Origin: Effrenium voratum | Taxonomy: Eukaryota > Sar > Dinophyceae > Suessiales > Symbiodiniaceae | DNA length: 64,000 bases | Direction of reading: 5' to 3' | NCBI GenBank assembly: GCA_963377175.1 | Contig: CAUJNA010003745.1 | Location: forward strand, 352,337-416,336 | Shown here: one piece after another, positions 57,244 to 64,000 of the stretch | Layout: each line of letters starts with the position of its first letter | Position numbering within the stretch: the stretch's first letter is position 1 | Made by a program: the position numbers and the translations under genes | The notes under the pieces: generated by a model | What the model was told of the DNA's origin: nothing | What the model saw: the letters and a program-made list of their open reading frames with translations, nothing else | Database searches by the model: none

Positions 57244-57489
57244 CTTGGAATGTCAATGTTTGCCAGCAGACATTCATTGATTGAAACACTGTTCTTGGTT
57301 TGACAGTCTGCATCTCTGACAGAATCGGAAGCCAATTCAAGTCAATCACATTGACAGCCCGTGGCCCAGCCTCGCACACACACCCAGCTTGTCCACGACA
57401 ATGCCGACTAGTCCTGACATTGATTGAATGAACCACACTCAGTGGCACTGAGCCCTGATTTGTTTTCACTGTCTGTCTGTTTCGCTGAA

Positions 57490-58305
57490 TCAGAGCTCAA
57501 ACTCTGATCCTGACAAGTCAGAAAAGTCAAAGTTGTTTCGGGCAAGAAAGTCATATGTTTCCCACAGCGCTGCCACCATGTAACTCCGGCCATAGAAGGG
57601 ACACAGTTTGGCCTTTTTCTTTGCAAAACATATTTCAATGCAACAGGGGGCGGGCACTGTTCCAGGCACATGACCAGGGAACACAAAGCGGTTGACCGCA
57701 CCACGGCAGTGAATAAGGACCACCCATGCCCGTGTCCTATGCTCCGCAAAATGGTCATGAATGTCACAGACCATGTCGTAGCAAAACTTATGCCGCACTC
57801 GACTGAAAAATTGCATATAGTCAGTCCATTCTTCTGAGGCTGTCTGTTGCAAAACCCAGTCTTCGTCCACGTTGTCCATAATTTTGTCATAGGGTATGAG
57901 TACCTGCGCAGTCCAAATCGTTGCGCGCAGGTCCCACGCTTGATTGTCACCAGGCTCCCCAGTGGCAGCATAACCTGGGTTCACAAAGAGGTCGTCGGTG
58001 ACGTCTTTGGCGAACCCCTCTTTGCCATCACTCCCCTCATTATTCGAAGCATAGTCCTGCAACTGACCGATCTCGTCATGGCCGGCCGAGTCATTCGCGA
58101 TCTCGCAGTTGTTGTCACCGTCAATCACAGGCGGCGGCGTCTTCAGCACTGCCTTGAAGGCCCCAGGCCCAGCGACAGCGCAGGCCTGGCCTTGGCTTTG
58201 CTCAATTGCGCTGACTTCCCGACACAATAATAGCCGTAGATTTCGGCGGATCTCCGGCAGGGAGGGCCACGACTTGGTCGTGACCGGGCCGGCCTTGACC
58301 AGCAC
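57490..58305 (-). CDS. Uncharacterised 271-codon ORF
   Basis: Long minus-strand ORF that I do not recognise. The N-terminal half is acidic and low-complexity (DNNCEIANDSAGHDEIGQLQ). The C-terminal half looks folded: EDWVLQQTASEEWTDYMQFF, FCYDMVCDIHDHFAEHRTRA, WVVLIHCRGAVNRFVFPGH and YMVAALWETYDFLARNNFDF. No catalytic motif is certain. A segment just above in another frame (58487-58310: DDMVVLKMAEEALQFDQQWL, then an RGRGRGG run) may belong to the same gene through an intron or frameshift. Its position next to the integrase relic suggests cargo of the virus-like block or a host gene fragment. Confidence 0.4.
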   Translation of the reverse strand: MLVKAGPVTTKSWPSLPEIRRNLRLLLCREVSAIEQSQGQACAVAGPGAFKAVLKTPPPVIDGDNNCEIANDSAGHDEIGQLQDYASNNEGSDGKEGFAKDVTDDLFVNPGYAATGEPGDNQAWDLRATIWTAQVLIPYDKIMDNVDEDWVLQQTASEEWTDYMQFFSRVRHKFCYDMVCDIHDHFAEHRTRAWVVLIHCRGAVNRFVFPGHVPGTVPAPCCIEICFAKKKAKLCPFYGRSYMVAALWETYDFLARNNFDFSDLSGSEFEL

Positions 58306-58506
58306 TCTTCAATCGATACTTGGTCTTGAGTCAGATTAGAGTGTCCACCGCGGCCTCTGCCCCGGCGGCCCTTGCCCTGCGACTCCTTCTCGAGCCACTG
58401 CTGGTCGAACTGAAGAGCCTCCTCCGCCATTTTCAAGACGACCATGTCATCCAATCCCAGGCCAGTACCCACCCTGTCCATCACCACGGACCACCAGCCG
58501 CCAGCA

Positions 58507-58705
58507 TCAGAGTTGACAGGCTTGAGTCAGACGCAGTGCGCAGTTTTCGGCGCAGGACTCTTGGTCCTTCAGCTTCGTGTTTGGTTTGATATTAGTCATG
58601 AGGAACATCAAAGCACAGAGTCCGCCTGCGGACAGCGGCGCCAGAACGGTGGTGTCCCAGGCCGGCATGATGTCCGCGATCATCTGGGCCATCTTCTCCT
58701 GCTAA
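58507..58705 (-). CDS. Candidate exon with one membrane segment
   Basis: Minus strand reads MAQMIADIMPAWDTTV followed by the hydrophobic LAPLSAGGLCALMFLMTNIK. Could be a 5' exon of the 57.5-58.3 kb gene. A possible start exon lies at 59774 (MSMTKPGKKSKKAKTMPGEQ). Not recognised. Confidence 0.25.
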
Positions 58706-58719
58706 CGCAAGAGTTGATT

Positions 58720-60090
58720 GCATGTCAAATGTCACTCACAAAGGTTCGTCGGTTGTCACCAGCTGCTTGCGGGTTACTGCATGCGCTTGGTCAGTTCACT
58801 GAGACTCATAACTAACGTTTAACTTGTCCAGCATCTGGGTGGCTGGCGCAGTTCCAGATCATGGTGAGTCATCTTCTTACTTGAAATTCAGTTTCACCCC
58901 ATAAAAAGTAGGCTATGGACAGGCTGGTCTGGTCAAGGTAATGCCAGCATCTCGTCAGTGAAAAGACTTCCAGACTTTACTTGCCTCTAATGCTAAGATT
59001 GACTGACTAATAATGTAGAACATGACATGGCTGGCGAACTTCAAGAAGATTGTGAAATCACAGAGATACCAGAATTCATATTCTTGAAACTAGGACACCA
59101 AGACCTTGACCACCCAGTGATTGCCTAAGTTTGACTCACAGCTCTTTTAGAACATGACTGGTGACAACGCTGTCAGCATTAATAATGGACAAGCGAATAA
59201 CTGTTGATTATCTTCAGAATATTTCACAAGATTAACTCACACCTATTTTGGAACGTGGCTGGTGAAATGTTCCAGTAGGGAGATCCAAGAAATCACATTT
59301 GTTTGATGTTGCCACCATATTGAATTTAACCAGCTCTTGAAACAAAACCCAGACCATGACCTCATGAACAGATCCTCTGGGTGGCGCCGAACATTTCGGT
59401 CAGTCCCAGGCCTTGGGCACTTGTCGGATCACGCCGACAAGAACAACCAGAGGTCCATCCAAAGCCTCTTCGCGGGAATCTGATGTGGAACCATCTCCAC
59501 GCTTGTTTTTGGTCTTCTTGCTCTCTTCTCTGCAGACACTTGCCCTGCCGGCTCTAGCCAGAAGTCTCGGACTCCTCCTGTCCTGCAACTTGCGGCACTG
59601 AGCCCTGACTACTGAAATTCCCAGGCAGCATGAACATGCCGCCAGGCATTCCATGGAACATGGAACTTGGCCACTGCATCGCCGATGATGCTCCTGGACG
59701 TGCTGCCCTGCAAGCTGTTCACCTGGCATTGTCTTTGCCTTCTTAGACTTCTTGCCAGGTTTGGTCATGGACATCGGGTGGCTGACTGGGCCGGCTAGCA
59801 GCTACGCAGGGGCAATATCGCTTACAGCCAATACGTTCAAACAGTCTGACACGAATGATACGTGTGCAACTTGTCCAAACCACTCACTGTTTCCAAGTTG
59901 GGGAGGTCGTGCGCAGCAAGTTACTCGGTCGGAAACACATCATAATAAGTTAGCCAATCAAAGAGTAAGTAGGTTTCTGACTGTGTGATCAGTAGCGAAC
60001 GCCAGCCAATGATGCAAACACTGATTCTGATCCTCCCGGCACAGGTCCTGACAAGGCTTAACTTGCCATCAACAACATATAATATACTTG
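58720..60090. other. No recognised gene
   Basis: A minus ORF 59774-59400 begins MSMTKPGKKSKKAKTMPGEQ, basic then Cys-rich. It might be a 5' exon of the 57.5-58.5 kb gene. The rest holds nothing I can name. Confidence 0.3.
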
Positions 60091-60091
60091 G

Positions 60092-60203
60092 GCGTGGGTC
60101 AAACCTAGATACCCTTTTTTGGGGTAACCACCCAGTTATTCGCTGGCCCATATATTTTTTTTTAAAAAAAAAAGGTCTGCGGCTCTGACCCACATCCACA
60201 TAT
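60092..60203. mobile_element. MITE with related ends
   Basis: GCGTGGGTCAAACCTAGATA to CTCTGACCCACATCC, with a TTTTTAAAAA centre. Confidence 0.6.
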
Positions 60204-60250
60204 CACGGAGTCGCACGGCGCAAAAACTGTGCATGCAGGATTGAGTGAAG

Positions 60251-60275
60251 CAATCCTGCGCCCAACACAGGATTG
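60251..60275. repeat. 8-9-8 hairpin, copy 3
   Basis: CAATCCTG, loop CGCCCAACA, CAGGATTG. Outer end of left palindrome arm. Confidence 0.85.
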
Positions 60276-60352
60276 CACCAGGCCCGCACCAGGCCCGCAC
60301 CAGGCCCGCGCCAGGCCCGCACCAGGCCCGCACCAGGCCCGCACCAGGCCCC
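60274..60352 (+). repeat. 11-bp minisatellite (GCACCAGGCCC)n, 7 copies
   Basis: Directly after a hairpin at the outer end of the left palindrome arm. Confidence 0.85.
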
Positions 60353-61062
60353 AGAATTGGAAGCTTGGAGACATGCTCGGCGGGCTGGAGTTCGCCGGTT
60401 TTCCGGGCCGAAAGCGGAAAACTGAGCAAAGTGGTCGTCTGGAGTCCGCTTTCGACCGAAAACGGGCGAATTTGGAGGCTCAGGCATCCCACTCGCCGTC
60501 CGACACGGAAAAAACGGACTCTTCGCACTTGACCGTTTTGCGCTTTTTGCACCAAAAACGGAGCCGGACGGAGCGGTGACATCACTGGTGACAAGCTCGG
60601 CGGGCTGACGGACCACCTCGGCGGGCTGTCGGGCTCCGAGCCTGGTCCTCGGCGGGCTGTCGAGGCGCGGAAAACTCTGCGGAAACGAGGTCCGGAACTG
60701 GGGCCGCTTTTAAAAGCGAGCGGTGACAAAGCGGTGACAAGCGGTGAAAGTTCAGCGGGCTGGAATTCGCAGGCTTTTCGGGGCAGAAAACGGAATTCGG
60801 AGCACGGTGAACGTCTGGAGCCGGTTTTCGGCGGAAAACGAGCGAACTTGGAGGCTCAGGCACCACTTTCGACGTCTGACACGAAAAAACGAACTTTTCG
60901 GAGTTGACCGTTTTCAGCGCTTTTTGCACCAAAAACGGAGTGGTGACAAAGACCGGTGACATCGGAAAAACGTTCAGCTGGTTGGAGAATTTGGCTGTTT
61001 TGTGGTTTGGGGACCAAAAAACCAAAATTAATAGGTTACTATAAGCCTTCTTTCCTTACTAC

Positions 61063-61209
61063 TTAAATTCTCTCAAACACTCCCCTGTACTGCTCCAGAA
61101 TCAGGCTGATCAGAGCCACAGTTTTGCCGGACTTGCTGGGGCTGAGGAAGATACCTGCGCATGGTACCAGGGGCACCACGGGTCCGAGGATTGTTTGCTG
61201 CTGTATTCT
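61063..61209 (-). pseudogene. A32/FtsK-like packaging ATPase, Walker A half
   Basis: In the spacer of the large palindrome the minus strand reads SRIQQQTILGPVVPLVPCAG and SPSKSGKTVALISLILEQYR, ending GVFERI and a stop. SPSKSGKT is a Walker A (GxxxxGKT-like with Ser for the first Gly). The spacing to 'YRGVFERI' matches viral/Polinton packaging ATPases, in which a FSP..ID segment follows directly. That next segment is absent here but present at 53.8 kb. Both fragments are minus strand, 7.3 kb apart. Confidence 0.5.
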
Positions 61210-62019
61210 GGAGTAGTAAGGAAAGACTGCTTATAGTAACCAATTAATTTTGGTTTTTTGGTCCCCAAACCCTGCAAAACAGCCAAATTCTTCAACCAGC
61301 TGAACGTTTTTCCGATGTCACCGGTCTTTGTCACCACTCCGTTTTTGGTGCAAAAAGCGCTGAAAACAGCCAACTCCGAAAAGCGCGTTTTTTCGTGTCA
61401 GACGTCGAAAGTGGTGCCCGAGCCTCCAAGTTCGCTCGTTTTCCGCCGAAAACCGGCTCCAGACGTTCGCGCTCCGAATTCCGTTTTCTGCCCCGGAAAG
61501 CCTGCGAATTCCAGCCCGCTGAGCTCGTTACCGCTTGTCACCGCTTTGTCACCACTCGCTTTTTTGGTGCAAAAGTGCGCAAAACCGGGCCCAGTTCCCG
61601 AGCTCCTTCTCCGCAGGGTTTTCCGCGGCCCGACAGCCCGCCGAGGACCAGGCTCGGAGTCCGGCAGCCCGCCAAGGGGTCCGTCAGCCCGCCGAGCTTG
61701 TCACCGCTGAAGTCGCCGCTCCGTCCGGCTCCGTTTTTGGTGCAAAAAGCGCTCAAAACGGTCGAGTCCGAAGAGTCCGTTTTTCGTGTCAGACTGCAAG
61801 TGGGATGCCCGAGCCTCCAAATTCGCAGGTTTTCGGTCGAAAGCCAGACGATCACTTTGCCCAGTTTTCCGCTTTCGGCCCGGAAAAGCGGCGAATTCCA
61901 GCCCGCCGAGCATGTCACCGCTTGTCACCGCTTCGTCACCGCTTCGTCACCGGGCCGAAAAGTGCGCAGAAGGCTTGGAAAAGCGAAACCATCCGCGGCT
62001 TCGGTCCGACTTCGCTCTG

Positions 62020-62205
62020 GTGCGGCCCTGGTGCGGGCCTGGTGCGGGCCTGGGCCCTGGTGCCCACCGGAGTAAGAATTCCGACTTCGCTCCTCAGCGA
62101 GGTCGGATTTCCGACTTCGCTCCAAGCTTCCAAGTTGGTTTTCAGCCCGAAAAAACCCTGGTGCGGGCCTGGTGCGGGCCTGGTGCGGGCCTGGTGCGGA
62201 CCTGG
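62020..62205 (-). repeat. 11-bp minisatellite (inverted), two clusters
   Basis: GGGCCTGGTGC units at 62020-62052 and 62157-62205, the inverted partner of 60274-60352. Confidence 0.8.
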
Positions 62206-62230
62206 CAATCCTGTGTTGGGCACAGGATTG
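62206..62230. repeat. 8-9-8 hairpin, copy 4
   Basis: CAATCCTG, loop TGTTGGGCA, CAGGATTG. Outer end of right palindrome arm. Confidence 0.85.
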
Positions 62231-62236
62231 CAGCTT

Positions 62237-62261
62237 CAATCCTGCTGCGGGCGCAGGATTG
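62237..62261. repeat. 8-9-8 hairpin, copy 5
   Basis: CAATCCTG, loop CTGCGGGCG, CAGGATTG. 6 bp after copy 4. Confidence 0.85.
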
Positions 62262-62268
62262 CTCCACC

Positions 62269-62293
62269 CATTCCTGCGCTCACAGCAGGATTG
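62269..62293. repeat. 8-9-8 hairpin, copy 6 (one stem mismatch)
   Basis: CATTCCTG, loop CGCTCACAG, CAGGATTG. Next to the 3' end of methyltransferase copy 1. Confidence 0.75.
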
Positions 62294-63570
62294 CCCCGGT
62301 GCACTACCAGCAGCTCGGGCTTGGAGCTGTTCTTGCCCGAGCATAGCCTCGTGATGGAGCCGGCCCTGCTGTAGAGCTCCCAGACCTCAGGCACGTCGTT
62401 GATGCTCACAAGGAAGGGCAGGCCGCTTGCGAAGAGCGCGTCTCGGAGCTGCGAGTGGAAGGCCAGGTCATGCCCCCACCTCCTCGTGCCATAGTAGTTC
62501 ATGCTGCGACCTGGGAAGATGTAGGGAGGATCGGCATATATGGCCTGTCGGGGTGCCTGGCGGGGCAGAGAGCGTAGATAGGCCAGCGCGTCCTGGCATC
62601 GCACGGTCACATTCGCCGGCGGGCGCTGCATACGCCGCACGCTGCTCAGCCCCAGCGGCCGCTGCTGTGTGAAGGAGCCCCACTTTCCCGAGAAGCTGTT
62701 GCGCAGCAGGACGTATGAGCAGGCAGCCCGATGCCCGGCAGAAGGTGACTGAAGTAGAAGCGCCTGTCTACCTTGGCGCAGCAAGGAGCGCAGGAAGACC
62801 GGGTCTTGTCTCAAGTAACAGCGGCGCAGTTTTCCACCGGCTCGAAGGCGTCGACCCCGCGCACCTTCAGGGCCGGACGCCGGGCTGCGTCCCCCAGCAG
62901 CCGGTCCATGTGTGGAGCCAGCCACGATTTGCTTCCCATGTACTTCAGCCGCATGCCAGCCTTTAGTTTTATCCCTGAAAACTCCGTGAGAGCGTCGTTA
63001 CACAGAGACGCGCTGACAGACTTGCCGCCCGGCTTCCCAGCGTCGAATTTGGGAAGTAAGGCAAAGGACGAATGGGGAAGATCAAGCTGTTTCCTACGAT
63101 ACATACACGGTTCAGGCCGCTGCGCCAGCCCGAAAGCGAACGCAACTGCCTTTGGCGGACGTGTCCAGTTTTGGTCTTGGCATAGGCAGTGACTATTGCA
63201 TCTGCCTGACTGTACAAAAAAGGGGGGGGAGGGGAAGAAAAGGGGGGCACACATGGCCCGAAGGCGGGTCAAGAGAAATCACAAGTGGGAGCCAGGAATG
63301 CATGCCCCGTCCGGAGAGGGCGGGGTCACTTGCTTGGGCGAAAGCTCAGGTGTCAAGGTGTTACTGCAAGAGGGAAGCAGGCCCAGGTCGGGCGGCAATC
63401 CCAGGTCATCAAGAAATCTGTGGCGGGTGAGACATGGGGGTGTGAGACGGTGAGACGAAACTACCCAAAAGCGCACATGCGAGTAATGTGCATCAAGAGA
63501 TGCATCACACAAGTTGGTTCGCCGGTGCGAGGTGCAAACACTGACTGGTGTTGTCAGCCTGTCTGGAGCT

Positions 63571-63963
63571 TCATGCACTTTGCAAATATTTTCGATATCG
63601 TGCCCGGGATTGCATCAAAAATTGCTCCCCACCGTGGTCGAGGGGATCCACGTCCAGGGTTTTGAGGGGGAGGTCATATGACACACTCGTCCCAGGTCTA
63701 CCACGTTGAGTTGCAAAGTACTGCTGCAAGAAAATTATCACCTCGGTTTGACATGGGAAAATGGGTCGAAGTTCGAAGCCCGACGCCTGCAACTTTGCTC
63801 CGAGCACCAACGCAGTGTTGCATTTCTTCCTTGCACGGTCCCAGGGCAGCAATTCCTGATTGACGATAGACGAGATGGTGTTCAAAGCGTTTTTGAAACT
63901 CCAAATGTCTGTACCAAGCGTGCGCAGGCCCAGGGCATGAGTCCGATGGATGCCCGGCGTCAA
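63571..63963 (-). CDS. Uncharacterised 130-codon ORF
   Basis: Minus ORF with a plausible folded composition (TLGTDIWSFKNALNTISSIV, FPCQTEVIIFLQQYFATQRG). Not recognised. It lies beyond methyltransferase copy 1 near the window edge. Confidence 0.3.
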   Translation of the reverse strand: MTPGIHRTHALGLRTLGTDIWSFKNALNTISSIVNQELLPWDRARKKCNTALVLGAKLQASGFELRPIFPCQTEVIIFLQQYFATQRGRPGTSVSYDLPLKTLDVDPLDHGGEQFLMQSRARYRKYLQSA

Positions 63964-64000
63964 GTAAATGTGTCTGTTCCTGGGATGTGCAACGGGCAGT

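Larger units (their letters stand above)
60251..61062 (+). repeat. Left arm of about 2-kb palindrome
   Basis: Reverse complement of 61207-62230 with indels; the right arm is about 200 bp longer. The arm starts with an 8-9-8 hairpin, then 11-bp repeats, then two tandem units of about 370 bp (60360-60720, 60750-60960) sharing GGAGGCTCAGGCA, GCGCTTTTTGCACCAAAAA and CGG(A/G)CTG motifs, ending with TAGGTTACTATAAGCC. Confidence 0.8.
61207..62230 (-). repeat. Right arm of about 2-kb palindrome
   Basis: Begins GTAGTAAGGAAAGACTGCTT (partner of the left arm's end), carries two inverted copies of the 370-bp unit, an extra segment near 62040-62150, the 11-bp repeat, and ends with an 8-9-8 hairpin. Confidence 0.8.
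62236..62954 (-). pseudogene. D12-class adenine DNA methyltransferase, copy 1, frameshifted
   Basis: Starting at ATG 62954 the minus strand reads MRLKYMGSKSWLAPHMDRLL and reaches a stop soon after VDAFEP. A second frame (62925-62236) continues with LRQDPVFLRSLLRQ, ACSYVLLRNSFSGKWGSF, the catalytic IYADPPYIFPGRSMNYYG, LRDALFASGLPFLVSINDVP and SSKPELLVVHRGNP. The DPPY motif IV, the YMGSK segment and 'FLVS.ND.PEV.ELY' are D12 methyltransferase features. One frameshift near the FEP motif breaks the gene; motif IV itself is intact. Three hairpins of the 8-9-8 family follow its 3' end at 62293-62206. Inverted relative to copy 2, 8 kb away. Such enzymes occur in phages, large DNA viruses and some mobile elements. 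Confidence 0.7.

Overview
This is a eukaryotic nuclear window, most likely from a dinoflagellate. The reasons are: every gene I can model up to about 50 kb is on the minus strand, as in the one-directional gene arrays of dinoflagellates; exons are short (often 28-100 nt) with G/C-ending codons; introns start with GC or GA as often as GT and nearly all end in AG followed by G; and introns and spacers are full of small inverted-repeat elements, microsatellites and SINE-like repeats. Single ORFs are therefore mostly fragments of exons. Gene models below were built by joining exons whose splice phases agree. No spliced-leader sequence was found.

Left part (0-17 kb, minus): short coiled-coil exons run from a possible signal-peptide exon at 16.69 kb down to the left edge. 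Between two of them lies a complete two-exon gene (4049-2165) joining a Rab-type GTPase to a cupin/JmjC-like Fe(II) oxygenase domain. 17.4-24.4 kb (minus): an acidic protein gene ending in a Lys-rich tail at 17365, with unrecognised exons further up. 25-29.5 kb: a lower-GC block containing a mobile element with terminal inverted repeats of about 350-400 bp around a broken tyrosine recombinase gene, beside a fold-back repeat. 29.6-31.4 kb: unrecognised membrane-protein exons. 33-37.2 kb (minus): a second coiled-coil gene.

38.3-48.9 kb (minus): an Erv46/ERGIC3-type cargo receptor gene with at least 18 exons. Its 6.1-kb intron (46656-40538) contains a whole second gene on the same strand, a CDP-alcohol phosphotransferase (choline/ethanolamine phosphotransferase type, 46132-40920). 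Both would act in early secretory-pathway membranes, one in ER-Golgi cargo cycling and one in phospholipid synthesis. 49.9-50.4 kb holds a basic coiled-coil ORF and 50.7-52.4 kb a long ATG/CAT trinucleotide array that switches strand.

Right part (53.2-63.2 kb): a decayed, rearranged virus-like or Maverick/Polinton-like block. It has pieces of an A32/FtsK-type packaging ATPase (C-terminal half at 53.3-53.8 kb; Walker A half at 61.1 kb), two broken D12-class adenine DNA methyltransferases in opposite orientation (53.9 and 62.3-63.0 kb), the C-terminal part of a retroviral-type integrase (56.9-57.2 kb), a palindrome of about 2 kb, minisatellites, tRNA-like sequences, and a family of fixed-geometry hairpins (8-bp stem, 9-nt loop) at the methyltransferase 3' ends and the palindrome ends. 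This block is the most unusual part of the window.
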